Shown here one piece after another: positions 17,896 through 25,817 of a DNA stretch of 32,418 nt. This stretch comes from JBCDBH01 sp039184055 (GTDB lineage: Bacteria > Acidobacteriota > Thermoanaerobaculia > Multivoradales > J023), in the NCBI GenBank assembly GCA_039184055.1, contig JBCDBH010000019.1, positions 1 to 32,418 on the forward strand, read 5' to 3'. Under the pieces are notes generated by a model, which was not told where the DNA came from, ran no database searches, and worked only from the letters and a program-made list of their open reading frames with translations. Each line of letters opens with the position of its first letter. The stretch's first letter is position 1. Made by a program: the position numbers and the translations under genes.

Positions 17896-19086
17896 GTGAA
17901 GATCCTGACGATTTCCGACGTCTATTTCCCGCGGATCAACGGCGTCTCGACCTCGATCAAGACGTTTTACGACGTCTTCCGCGCCGAGGGTCACGAGCTC
18001 CAATTGATCGCGCCGCGCTATGGCGACGAGAAAGAAGATTCGGAAATCCTCCGTATCCCTTCATGGGGCGTGCCGTTCGATCCGGAAGATCGCACCATGA
18101 AACCGGGGCAGATCTACCGTCACATTCCACACTTCAGACAACGCGGCTTCGACCTCGTCCACATTCAGACGCCGTTCATCGCCCACATCGCCGGGCTCAA
18201 ATTGGCGCGTCAGCTCGACCTGCCCACGGTGACGACGTACCACACGTTCTTCGAGGAATACCTCTTCCACTACGTGCCGTTCGCCCCCGCCGGCATGATG
18301 CGTGGCCTCGCCCGACGCTATTCGCGGACGCAGTGCAACGAGGTCGATGTGGTCGTGGTGCCGTCGCTGGCGATGGAGGAACGTCTCCGCCGCTATGGCG
18401 TGACGACGCGGATGGAACGCATTCCCACCGGACTCGAGCTGGACCACTTTTCTCAAGGCGACGGCGCGCGGTTTCGCGAGCGCCACGGCATCGCTCCCGA
18501 GCGCCCGACCCTGACTCACATCAGCCGTGTCGCGTTCGAGAAAAACATCGACTTCATCCTGCGTGTGCTCGATCGGGTGCGTGCCGAGATTCCCGACGTG
18601 CTGCTGGTCATCGCTGGCGAAGGACCGGCTCTCAACAGCCTGAAAAAAACGGTGCAAAACCTCGGGCTCGACCAGCACGTGCTCTTCGTCGGCTATCTGT
18701 CACGCGACGATGCGCTGCTCGACTGCTATCGCGCCGCCGATGCCTTCGTCTTCGCCTCACGCACCGAAACGCAGGGTCTCGTGATCCTCGAAGCCATGGC
18801 GAGCGGCCTCCCGGTGGTGTCGACCGCGGTGATGGGCACCCGCGAGATCCTCGAGGCGGGCAAAGGCGCGCTGGTGGCCGACGACGACATCGAAGACTTT
18901 CGCGCCAAGGTCGTCACCATCCTGCGTGATCGCGAGCTCCGACAACGGCTGGCCGTGGAAGCCCGCGAGTATGCCAACGAGTGGAGCAACGTCACCATGG
19001 CCAAGCGGATGCTCGATCTCTATCGCGAGATCGCCGATCGACGGAACGCCGCCCGACCGAACGCCACCCGGCGGAGCGTCGGCTGA
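17896..19086 (+). CDS. GT4-family glycosyltransferase
   Basis: This protein of about 396 residues has a GT-B fold. The N-terminal acceptor domain begins VKILTISDVYFPRINGVSTS, a glycine-containing loop typical of GT4 enzymes acting on lipids. HIQTPFIAHIAG, TTYHTFFEEYLFHYVP and VVVPSLAMEERL follow. The donor domain carries RVAFEKNIDFIL, LLVIAGEGP, and SRTETQGLVILEAMASGLPV with the E-x7-E-like nucleotide-sugar motif. The GTG at 17896 follows GAGGGGAAAG and marks the start of homology. The closest functional groups are diacylglycerol glucosyl/galactosyl and phosphatidylinositol mannosyl transferases; the sugar and acceptor are not determinable. It ends 7 nt before a second GT4 gene. Confidence 0.9.
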   Translation: MKILTISDVYFPRINGVSTSIKTFYDVFRAEGHELQLIAPRYGDEKEDSEILRIPSWGVPFDPEDRTMKPGQIYRHIPHFRQRGFDLVHIQTPFIAHIAGLKLARQLDLPTVTTYHTFFEEYLFHYVPFAPAGMMRGLARRYSRTQCNEVDVVVVPSLAMEERLRRYGVTTRMERIPTGLELDHFSQGDGARFRERHGIAPERPTLTHISRVAFEKNIDFILRVLDRVRAEIPDVLLVIAGEGPALNSLKKTVQNLGLDQHVLFVGYLSRDDALLDCYRAADAFVFASRTETQGLVILEAMASGLPVVSTAVMGTREILEAGKGALVADDDIEDFRAKVVTILRDRELRQRLAVEAREYANEWSNVTMAKRMLDLYREIADRRNAARPNATRRSVG

Positions 19087-19093
19087 GGTAACG

Positions 19094-20251
19094 ATGAGGA
19101 TCGCCATCGTCACCGAGACCTTCAACCCCGAGGTCAACGGTGTCACCCGTACGCTCGATCACCTGGTCGAAGGTCTGCTCGTACGCGGTCACGATCTCGA
19201 GGTGATCCGCCCCCGACAGCGACGGGACGATCATCCCGGTCACAATGGATTTCGCGAGCTCTTGGTGCCAGGCGCGCCGCTGCCCGGCTACGACAAATTG
19301 CGTTTCGGCTCACCACAGCTCGGTCGTCTCCGCCGCAGCTGGCGCGAGCAGCGTCCCGATATCGTCCACATCGTCACCGAAGGCCCTCTCGGTATGGCCG
19401 CGGTGGTCGCGGCAAGCCAGCTCGGGATTCCACTCTCGTCGAGCTTTCACACCAACTTCCATCTTTACAGCCGCCATTATGGAGTTGGCCTGCTGCGTGG
19501 CATTGGCCTGCGCTACCTGCGCTGGTTGCACAACCGAACCGGTTGCACACTCGTGCCGACACCCACGTTCGCCGAACGCTTGACCGACCTCGGTTTTCAC
19601 CATGTCCAGGCGATGGGCCGTGGCGTCGACACCGAAGCCTTCTCGCCCGAGCATCGCCGTACCGAGCTACGTCGATCGTGGGGCGCCGCCGACGAGGATG
19701 TCTTGGTGGTGGCGTATGTCGGTCGTCTCGCCACCGAAAAGAACCTCGGGCTCGCCTCCCGCGCCTTCGCCGCGATGCGCGACGAACGCCCAGACGCCCG
19801 CTTCGTCCTGGTGGGTGACGGCCCGCACGGTGAGATCGTCCGCAAGCGGCACCCCGACTTCGTCTTCGCCGGCATGCGTCTGGGCAGCGATCTCGCCGCG
19901 CATTTCGCCTCCGCCGACGTGTTGCTCAACCCCAGCACCACCGAGACCTTTGGCAACGTCGTCACCGAAGGCATGGCGAGCGGGCTGGCGGTCCTGGCCT
20001 ACGATTACGCGGCTGGCCGCATGCACATCCGAACCGATGAGAACGGTGTCACCACGCCCTTTGGCGAGGCCGAAGCCTACGTCGCGGCGGCTCGCCAGCT
20101 AGCCGCCGACGGCCCCGACCGGTGGCGACGATTGGGCGTCGCGGCGCGCAAGACCGCTCTCGACATCACCTGGGATCGAGTCGTCGACACCTTTCTCAAT
20201 GCCCTCGAAGACGTCATCGAACGCCACGGCCGAGAGGACTTCACGTCATGA
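19094..20251 (+). CDS. GT4-family glycosyltransferase (alpha-mannosyltransferase-like)
   Basis: This second GT-B enzyme, about 385 residues, begins MRIAIVTETFNPEVNGVTRT. The acceptor domain includes HIVTEGPLGMAAV and SSFHTNFHLYSRHYG; the donor domain has VVAYVGRLATEKNL, FVLVGDGP and STTETFGNVVTEGMASGL. The pattern resembles GDP-mannose-dependent alpha-mannosyltransferases (MgtA/PimB-like). The ATG at 19094 has GAGG 6 nt upstream, right after the stop of the previous GT. It differs enough from its neighbour that the two probably add successive sugars rather than being a recent duplication. Its stop overlaps the next start by 4 nt (ATGA). Confidence 0.9.
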   Translation: MRIAIVTETFNPEVNGVTRTLDHLVEGLLVRGHDLEVIRPRQRRDDHPGHNGFRELLVPGAPLPGYDKLRFGSPQLGRLRRSWREQRPDIVHIVTEGPLGMAAVVAASQLGIPLSSSFHTNFHLYSRHYGVGLLRGIGLRYLRWLHNRTGCTLVPTPTFAERLTDLGFHHVQAMGRGVDTEAFSPEHRRTELRRSWGAADEDVLVVAYVGRLATEKNLGLASRAFAAMRDERPDARFVLVGDGPHGEIVRKRHPDFVFAGMRLGSDLAAHFASADVLLNPSTTETFGNVVTEGMASGLAVLAYDYAAGRMHIRTDENGVTTPFGEAEAYVAAARQLAADGPDRWRRLGVAARKTALDITWDRVVDTFLNALEDVIERHGREDFTS

Positions 20252-21087
20252 GCGCCACGTATTACGAGACTCTCTTCATCAGCGACACGCATCTCGCGCA
20301 TCGTGGATGTCGCGCCCAAGAGCTGACCCGATTTCTCACCGGTGCACGGTGCAAGACCCTCTATCTGGTGGGCGACATCATCGACATGTGGCGTCTCAAA
20401 TCGCGGCTCTATTGGCCTCCGGGACACAACGACGTCGCCCAGCAGATTCTCGCCATGGCGAAGGCGGGAACCGAGGTCATCTACATTCCGGGCAATCATG
20501 ACGAAGCTCTGCGCGACTACATCGGTCTTCAAGTCGGTGGCATCGAGATTCGTAAACACGATATCCACCACACCCTCGACGGCCGCAAGCTCTTTGTCAC
20601 TCACGGCGATCAATTCGACGTCGTCATCCGTCATTCGCCGTGGCTGGGCATGCTCGGCGATGCCGCGTACGAATTCCTCATTCTGACCAACCGGCTCTAC
20701 AACCAGGCCCGCTCACTGGTCGGTCTCAAATATTGGTCGCTGGCCCAATTCCTCAAGATGAAGGTCAAACAAGCCTGCACCTTCATCAGCCGCTTCGAAG
20801 ATCACCTGCTCGAAGAAGCCCGTCGTCAAGGCTGCGACGGAGTCGTCTGTGGTCACATTCACAAGGCCGAAGCCGAAATGCGTGACGACCTCTGGTATTA
20901 CAACTGCGGCGACTGGATCGAGAACTGCACCGCTCTGGCCGAATTCGAAGACGGGAGAATCGAAGTCATCGACGGCCTGTTGGCGATCGCCCACCAATCC
21001 GCCAATGACGGCACGACCGCCCCCGATCCACGCACCGAACGAATCTTCGATCCCGAGCTCGAAGAAGACCTCGCCGTATTGGGTTGA
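20248..21087 (+). CDS. LpxH-like metallophosphoesterase (UDP-2,3-diacylglucosamine diphosphatase family)
   Basis: This 279-residue calcineurin-type phosphoesterase shows all five metal-binding blocks: FISDTHL, LVGDIIDMW, IPGNHDE, VTHGDQFD and CGHIHKAE. The spacing and the WRLKSRLYWPPGHNDV stretch fit the LpxH-like branch that cleaves pyrophosphate bonds of UDP-diacylglucosamine or related lipids. It is translationally coupled to the upstream glycosyltransferase (ATGA overlap). It may be the lipid A enzyme, or a paralogue acting on the glycolipid made by the adjacent enzymes. The acidic tail after residue 245 is extra and probably disordered. Confidence 0.88.
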   Translation: MSATYYETLFISDTHLAHRGCRAQELTRFLTGARCKTLYLVGDIIDMWRLKSRLYWPPGHNDVAQQILAMAKAGTEVIYIPGNHDEALRDYIGLQVGGIEIRKHDIHHTLDGRKLFVTHGDQFDVVIRHSPWLGMLGDAAYEFLILTNRLYNQARSLVGLKYWSLAQFLKMKVKQACTFISRFEDHLLEEARRQGCDGVVCGHIHKAEAEMRDDLWYYNCGDWIENCTALAEFEDGRIEVIDGLLAIAHQSANDGTTAPDPRTERIFDPELEEDLAVLG

Positions 21088-21094
21088 TGACACG

Positions 21095-21134
21095 CGAAAA
21101 CGCCGGTGACCGAAACCGATCACCGGCGTTTCGA
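21095..21134. terminator. Hairpin terminator between convergent genes
   Basis: AAACGCCGGTGA (21098-21109) pairs perfectly with TCACCGGCGTTT (21120-21131), with a 10-nt loop. The A-run on the left and T-run on the right allow function in both directions. It sits between the LpxH-like gene and the convergent beta-helix gene. Confidence 0.75.
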
Positions 21135-21146
21135 GCGTATCCACCC

Positions 21147-21917
21147 TCAGTTGACGCAACTCGGTGTCTCACCGATATCCCAATATTTGTCGCAGGACCC
21201 GTCAGCGGTATTACCCGAATACGACGCCGAACTGTGGAACGCGAACGAGCCGCTCGAGTAGGTATTCGCCCAGGCCCCACCTTTATTGGTCGCGTTGTTG
21301 AACGAGAACGAGCTGGTAAGCACACTCACCGTACCGTCTGAATTCATCACGCCACCACCGTTCTTGCCCTCGTTGGCTGTCACCGTGGACAGCGCGACCA
21401 CCAGATCGCCGAAGTTGGTGATCCCGCCGCCGTAGTTCGTCGAAGCATTGGCCGACACCACCGAGTAATCGTCGAGGCTCAGCGTGCCCGAAACTTGATT
21501 GAGCATGCCGCCATAGGTCGACGGATCGTTTGGACCCGTACCCATCACATACACGGTCGACAGGGTGGTCTGTCCAGCATTCTTCAATCGGCAGTCGGTG
21601 CCACCGATGAGCTTCAGATCCTCGAAGGTGACCACCGCGCCCGACTTCACGAAGAAGACATAGTCGTCGAGATCTCCATCCACCGTCGCCATGCCCGACG
21701 CGGATCGAATCGTCAGGTTCTTGTCGACATCGATCTCGCCTTCGTCGAACGTCTCCCGTTCGAGCTCGATCACATCACCCGCCGACGCGGCATCGATCGC
21801 CGCCTGGATCGAGGTATAGCTACAGCCCGTCGCGCAGACGTCGAGGGTCGCCGCCGGTGCGATCTGAGCAGCGACGAGAAGAGTCAGGAAAGCGATGACG
21901 GTACGTGTATGAGTCAT
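21147..21917 (-). CDS. Secreted right-handed beta-helix protein
   Basis: This 256-residue protein has a Sec signal peptide (about residues 1-22, VIAFLTLLVAAQIAPAA). The body is a parallel beta-helix of short repeating rungs, with TSIQAAIDAASAGDVIEL near the start as in pectate-lyase-like and polymorphic outer membrane proteins. Gly-rich turns (NYGGGITNFGD, KNGGGVMNSDG) recur. Four Cys residues, two near each end, could form disulphides. There is no obvious catalytic triad, autotransporter barrel or sorting tail. The ATG at 21917 follows GGAGG. It may be an adhesin-like or carbohydrate-binding extracellular protein, function unknown. The 5' untranslated region contains a small hairpin. Confidence 0.8.
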   Translation of the reverse strand: MTHTRTVIAFLTLLVAAQIAPAATLDVCATGCSYTSIQAAIDAASAGDVIELERETFDEGEIDVDKNLTIRSASGMATVDGDLDDYVFFVKSGAVVTFEDLKLIGGTDCRLKNAGQTTLSTVYVMGTGPNDPSTYGGMLNQVSGTLSLDDYSVVSANASTNYGGGITNFGDLVVALSTVTANEGKNGGGVMNSDGTVSVLTSSFSFNNATNKGGAWANTYSSGSFAFHSSASYSGNTADGSCDKYWDIGETPSCVN

Positions 21918-21941
21918 GATGACCTCCAGTGTTCGTGTCCA

Positions 21942-21958
21942 ACGCGGTGGATCCGCGT
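21942..21958 (-). promoter_or_regulatory. Small hairpin in the leader of the beta-helix gene
   Basis: ACGCGG and CCGCGT pair perfectly around a 5-nt loop, about 25 nt upstream of the minus-strand start codon at 21917. It could stabilise or regulate the mRNA; only sequence symmetry supports it. Confidence 0.35.
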
Positions 21959-22086
21959 CGTTGCGAGGTCATTGAACGTCGAGCGGCCCGTTCGAGTCCT
22001 CTAGGAGAGATCTGGAAACTCTCTGGCGACGTCCAGAGATCGACAAACCGCCATATCTCCTCATCGTTGCTGGTTGGGCCATTCGT

Positions 22087-22092
22087 TACACT
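22087..22092 (+). promoter_or_regulatory. Possible -10 element for the GNAT gene
   Basis: TACACT lies 6 nt before the ATG at 22099 and there is no ribosome binding site between them, consistent with a leaderless mRNA. The -35 region is not clear. Confidence 0.35.
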
Positions 22093-22098
22093 GTGGCT

Positions 22099-22641
22099 AT
22101 GAGCACGCCAACCCACGAGACCGAACCGAGGCGCACCCAAGACGACCCGATCGAGCTTCGCAGCCACGTGGCCGGAGATATCGGCTGGATCCTGCAACGA
22201 CACGGTGAGCTCTACGAAGCCGGCTACCAGCTCGGTCCGCGCTTCGAAGCCTTGGTGGCCAAGATCCTCAGTGATTTCGCACTCGACCACGATCCCGAGC
22301 ACGAGCGTCTGTGGATCGCGCATCGATCGGGCCAACGGCTCGGCTCGGTCATGCTGGTACGCGAGGATGCCGAGACGGCTCGTCTGCGTCTCTTCCTGGT
22401 CGAGCCCGAAGCACGCGGGCTCGGGCTCGGCACCCGCCTGATGAGCACCCTGCTCGACTTCACACGTCGGGTCGGCTATCGACGGATCGTGCTCACCACC
22501 ATCGACGAGCTCGACGCGGCACGTCGCATCTACGAAAGGGTCGGATTCCGCGTGCATGACACGACTCGGCACCACGACTGGTCCGTGCCGGTGGTCGAGG
22601 AAGAGTGGTCGCTCGACCTCACCGATCCCGCCGCGCCCTAA
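22099..22641 (+). CDS. GNAT-family N-acetyltransferase
   Basis: This 180-residue protein carries the acetyl-CoA-binding motif A, LRLFLVEPEARGLGLGTRL, followed by ARRIYERVGF (motif B). The N-terminal part, HVAGDIGWILQRHGELYEAGY and FEALVAKIL, is what is usually found in the acetyltransferase half of MarR-GNAT fusion regulators. Here the MarR DNA-binding domain is absent, so this is a stand-alone version. The substrate is unknown. An in-frame GTG at 22093 would add two residues. It is divergent from the beta-helix gene upstream. Confidence 0.88.
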   Translation: MSTPTHETEPRRTQDDPIELRSHVAGDIGWILQRHGELYEAGYQLGPRFEALVAKILSDFALDHDPEHERLWIAHRSGQRLGSVMLVREDAETARLRLFLVEPEARGLGLGTRLMSTLLDFTRRVGYRRIVLTTIDELDAARRIYERVGFRVHDTTRHHDWSVPVVEEEWSLDLTDPAAP

Positions 22642-22782
22642 CCCCTCGATCCGCTGGGCAATTCGCCCGAAACCTCCCACCACACATCCCCGCGAGCGCG
22701 AGGGTCGTCCCTGCATGCACGCGACTCACCCCGAGAAACAAAACATTTACAAAAAGAATCACCCAGGCGACTAGTCGAAATA

Positions 22783-22811
22783 TTGACACGGGCGAATCTG
22801 AAACATAATCT
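22783..22811 (+). promoter_or_regulatory. Near-consensus sigma-70 promoter
   Basis: TTGACA (22783-22788) is followed after 17 nt by TAATCT (22806-22811), in an AT-rich island that contrasts with the GC-rich surroundings. It would start transcription near 22818, upstream of the secreted beta-helix gene at 22889. The gene-free stretch 22642-22888 holds this promoter, an A-rich patch and the leader hairpin. Confidence 0.8.
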
Positions 22812-22829
22812 CTACTCATCTTTCGCCAC

Positions 22830-22854
22830 GCCGGGCTCGAAGCCCGAGCTCGGC
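22830..22854 (+). promoter_or_regulatory. Leader hairpin of the secreted beta-helix gene
   Basis: GCCGGGCTCG (22830-22839) pairs with CGAGCTCGGC (22845-22854) over 10 bp with one G-U pair and a 5-nt loop. It lies between the predicted start site and the ribosome binding site, with no T-run after it, so it is more likely an mRNA-stabilising or regulatory element than a terminator. Confidence 0.55.
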
Positions 22855-22888
22855 ATCTCATCTACTGCATCGTTGGGAGATCTTTCAC

Positions 22889-24037
22889 ATGTTTCGTAAA
22901 ACCCTGCTCTTCGTGTGCGTGCTCGCACTCGTCGCAACCGCTGGCTTCGCCCAGACTCCTCCGTACACCAAGACCATCATCGTCGGCGACACCGGTAATC
23001 CGGTGCTCAACGGCACCAACCTGCTCGCCGCCATCGCCACCCCGGCCACGCCGAGCGCCACCGATCGCTGGCTGGTCTTCGTCGAGCCCGGCATCTACGA
23101 CATCGCCGCTTCGACCCTGACCATGCGCGACTACGTCGACCTCCAAGGCTCGGGTCGCAACAGCACGGTCATCACCAGCTTCAACGCGGTCACCATTACC
23201 GCTCCGGCTGGCATCAGCGCCGAGATCCGAGATCTCACCGTCGCCAACGATCGCAACTTCCAAGGTGGCGGCACCGGTATCCTCATCCAAACCGAGGAAT
23301 TCCGGGTCAGCGTCGTCAATGTCGAAGTCCAGAACGTCACCGACGCGACCGGCATCGAAGTCCAAACTCCGTTCGGTCGACCCCGGCTCTTGCAGGTCTT
23401 TCCGAGCGTCAGCGGCTCCGTGACGGCCACCGGCCTCCGGGTGCAGAGTGGCGGCGTCATCGTCAACGAGATGTTCGTCTTCATCCTGTCGTCGAGCTCG
23501 GGCGCCAACACCGGCATCTTCGTCCAGGGTCTCTTGGAAAGCCAGCTCGGCCTCGTCAACGGCTTCGTCTCCGGCTCGTCGGCGCAAAACGTCGGCATCG
23601 AAGTCGTCGAAGCCAACCCGGTGATTCGCAACAACAGCTGGTCGGTCATCGGTAGCGGCAACGCCGACGGTCTCGGTCTGCTGGTCAGCACCCCCAACGG
23701 TCGCCCATCCGCGCCGGTCGTTCGCGAGACCGCATTCCAAGGCGACGGCACCACCACCTCGGCGGGCGCTCGTCTCACCGGCGTGGCCGCCACCACCTTC
23801 CAGCAGAGCCTGCTCGACGGTGGCATCGGCGTCGGCATCGAAGCGATCGACACGAGCAACACTCAAGTCGACGTCAGCGTCGTCGAAGGCGCCCTCCTGA
23901 GCTTGCGCGCCACGGCCCTCACCACCCTCAACATCGGTGGCACCAAGCTCAACGGTACCCGCTTCGTCACCGGTATCTCGCAGTGCGTCAACACTTGGGA
24001 CGGCGTCTACCTGCCGATCCCGAACGGTCCCTGCTGA
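22889..24037 (+). CDS. Secreted beta-helix repeat protein
   Basis: This 382-residue protein has a Sec signal peptide (about residues 1-21, ending GFAQ). The body, rich in Val, Thr, Gly and Asn, reads like a parallel beta-helix. VEPGIYDIAASTLTMRDYVDLQG near the start is the usual opening of pectin-lyase-fold proteins, and rungs such as GTGILIQTEE, ATGIEVQTP, NTGIFVQG and NVGIEVVE recur about every 25-40 residues. No enzyme triad is evident. It ends NGPC, with a second Cys close by (SQCVN). The ribosome binding site GGGAG lies 9 nt before the ATG. A strong promoter, leader hairpin and terminator suggest high expression of a surface or extracellular protein. Confidence 0.82.
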   Translation: MFRKTLLFVCVLALVATAGFAQTPPYTKTIIVGDTGNPVLNGTNLLAAIATPATPSATDRWLVFVEPGIYDIAASTLTMRDYVDLQGSGRNSTVITSFNAVTITAPAGISAEIRDLTVANDRNFQGGGTGILIQTEEFRVSVVNVEVQNVTDATGIEVQTPFGRPRLLQVFPSVSGSVTATGLRVQSGGVIVNEMFVFILSSSSGANTGIFVQGLLESQLGLVNGFVSGSSAQNVGIEVVEANPVIRNNSWSVIGSGNADGLGLLVSTPNGRPSAPVVRETAFQGDGTTTSAGARLTGVAATTFQQSLLDGGIGVGIEAIDTSNTQVDVSVVEGALLSLRATALTTLNIGGTKLNGTRFVTGISQCVNTWDGVYLPIPNGPC

Positions 24038-24062
24038 TCGTCAGCCGACGACTGTAAACACG

Positions 24063-24089
24063 AACGCCGCCCCTCGGGGCGGCGTTTTT
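24063..24089 (+). terminator. Intrinsic terminator
   Basis: AACGCCGCCCC (24063-24073) and GGGGCGGCGTT (24076-24086) form a perfect GC-rich stem that runs into a T-tract (24085-24089), 26 nt after the stop of the beta-helix gene. Confidence 0.92.
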
Positions 24090-24128
24090 CGTTCCACGCG
24101 ATTCGTTTCGTCAGCAAGCTGTCCCGCG

Positions 24129-25025
24129 CTACTCAGCAACTTTGCGTAACTGGTCGACGGCACGCTCCAGCGCCTCGTCGACAGCCTGCTCCCAAACCTG
24201 CCGATCGCCGGACTCTCCACTCGCCGGAAAGATCACCCCTCGCGACGAGTTGATCAACCCGCCTTCCAACCCCCCGCCCAACCCCGCGACCGCGTCGGCC
24301 GCGCTCGCGCCCGGCGCGCCAAAGCCCGGGATGAGAAACAGGCTTTTCGGCAGCCTTTCGCGCGCCTCTCGGGCCAGCTCGGGCCGAGTCGCGCCGACCA
24401 CGACACCCAAGGACGACCAGCCACTCTCTCCGACCATCGTTTCGGCGTGCTCGGCCAGAGCGTCGGCAAGGGCATGCCAGACGGGCCGCCCGTCGACCAG
24501 CTGCCGATCTTGTAGATCACCCGCGCCCGGGTTGCTGGTCTTGACCAGCACGAAGAGACCGCTGTCCGTCTGACGGGCCCGGTCGATGAAGGGCTGGAGG
24601 GTGTCGAGGCCGAGCCATGGGTTGACCGTCAGAGCGTCACTCGGAAAGGGCGCGTCGGCGCCGAGGAAAGCGTTGGCGTAGCCGACCGCCGTCGAGCCGA
24701 TGTCGCCACGTTTGGCGTCCATGACGATCAAGAGCCCGGCGTCACGGGCGCGCCGAATGACGCTGTCGAGCACACGCAGGCCACGCCAACCGAGCTGTTC
24801 GAAAAAGGCGATCTGGGGTTTGACCGCGGCGACGCGACCGGCGACTCGGTCGACGATCGCGAGAAGAAACTCTTCGACGGCGGCGGCGGTGGCTTCGTCC
24901 CCCGGAGTCATCGAGCCGCGGCGGAAAAGAGGAGGAATCCGGCCGAGATGAGGGTCGAGACCGACGCAAAGCGGGTGACCGAGCTCACGGACACGTGCGA
25001 CGACCCGATCGGCGAAGCTTTTCAT
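24129..25025 (-). CDS. pyrF: Orotidine 5'-phosphate decarboxylase (type 2)
   Basis: This 298-residue enzyme carries out the last step of de novo UMP synthesis, decarboxylation of OMP in the cytoplasm. The N-terminus has LCVGLDPHLGRIPPLF, then VKPQIAFFEQLGWRG. The active-site motif DAKRGDIGSTAVGYA provides the Asp-Lys-x-x-Asp residues, and the phosphate-binding end has LIPGFGAPG and SSRGVIFP. Length and motif spacing fit the longer subfamily 2 rather than the 230-residue form. The ATG at 25025 has AGGTAGGT just upstream. It follows the YIP1-type gene by 13 nt and is convergent with the secreted beta-helix gene. Confidence 0.94.
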   Translation of the reverse strand: MKSFADRVVARVRELGHPLCVGLDPHLGRIPPLFRRGSMTPGDEATAAAVEEFLLAIVDRVAGRVAAVKPQIAFFEQLGWRGLRVLDSVIRRARDAGLLIVMDAKRGDIGSTAVGYANAFLGADAPFPSDALTVNPWLGLDTLQPFIDRARQTDSGLFVLVKTSNPGAGDLQDRQLVDGRPVWHALADALAEHAETMVGESGWSSLGVVVGATRPELAREARERLPKSLFLIPGFGAPGASAADAVAGLGGGLEGGLINSSRGVIFPASGESGDRQVWEQAVDEALERAVDQLRKVAE

Positions 25026-25038
25026 GACCTACCTTTTT

Positions 25039-25737
25039 TCATGACCAGCCCAGATAGGCGAGGATCAAAGGCGTGATGAGGTAGACAGCGAGCGGTAGGT
25101 AGAGAAACCACAGCCGGCTGGCGCGACGGTTTATCTGAAACAGGCTCCGCGCGGCGCGATAGCTGACGTAGCACGACCACAACAACGCACAGTAGGCGAG
25201 CAGACTCCACATTCGCGTGGCGGCGGCACTATCGCCCGGCGCGGCGAAGGTGAAGGTATCGAGACCGAGCGCGACGAGCGTGGGCAACGCCCACACGAAA
25301 GTGGTGTGCGCGAACGCGGCCTGGCTTTCCCCGACCCGTGGACGACTGGCGCCCGACCAGCGCAGCCGTAGGTGCCACCAAAAGCCTCGAAGGAACCAGA
25401 TGACGATCACCCCGACCCCGAGCCCGACCAGGCTGCCCCACATCCACGTTCCCGGCCACCCCGAGGTAATCGGCGCTCGGGGACCGAGAGCGAGCCGCTC
25501 GACGGTCCACGCGATCCCGGCCACCAGCGCCAACAAGAACGCATAGGGGCCACGTCGCACCTTGTGCGGATCTTGAAAATACGCACGCGGCCGCACGAAG
25601 AGCTGAAACATGCGTTCAGGATGGTAGAGGGGCCGTGGATCGTTCCGCTCCCACGTCTCGAGCGGCGCGGTCATACCGGCGATCAAGTCGCGGCGTGGCG
25701 CGCGATCGAGCCCGGGCTCGGGATTCTGCTCGCTCAT
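25039..25737 (-). CDS. YIP1-family-like membrane protein
   Basis: This 232-residue protein has a polar N-terminus (about residues 1-60) and then five or so membrane segments, roughly at 63-80, 96-115, 142-165, 176-193 and 210-230. The motif FQLFVRPRAYFQDPHK before the first segment is the usual entry to bacterial Yip1-domain proteins. Their function in bacteria is poorly known; they are often near envelope genes. The ATG at 25737 has GGAGG 6 nt upstream. It probably forms an operon with pyrF, which starts 13 nt after it, though no functional link is evident. Confidence 0.75.
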   Translation of the reverse strand: MSEQNPEPGLDRAPRRDLIAGMTAPLETWERNDPRPLYHPERMFQLFVRPRAYFQDPHKVRRGPYAFLLALVAGIAWTVERLALGPRAPITSGWPGTWMWGSLVGLGVGVIVIWFLRGFWWHLRLRWSGASRPRVGESQAAFAHTTFVWALPTLVALGLDTFTFAAPGDSAAATRMWSLLAYCALLWSCYVSYRAARSLFQINRRASRLWFLYLPLAVYLITPLILAYLGWS

Positions 25738-25803
25738 CGTTGCCTCCAGACGGTGTCCGCCACATTCTATGTCGTCGACCCCGCACGCTTACATGGCATC
25801 GGA

Positions 25804-25809
25804 TAGCAT
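25804..25809 (+). promoter_or_regulatory. Possible -10 element for the aminotransferase gene
   Basis: TAGCAT lies 8 nt before the ATG at 25818, with no ribosome binding site in between. It is the same hexamer seen before the DnaC-like and kinase genes. Confidence 0.35.
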
Positions 25810-25817
25810 CCCGCGCT

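Noticed and set aside
22862..23866. 334-codon frame antisense to the secreted beta-helix gene
   Set aside because: The sense strand has promoter, ribosome binding site, signal peptide and terminator; the antisense product is Asp/Gly/Ala-rich shadow.
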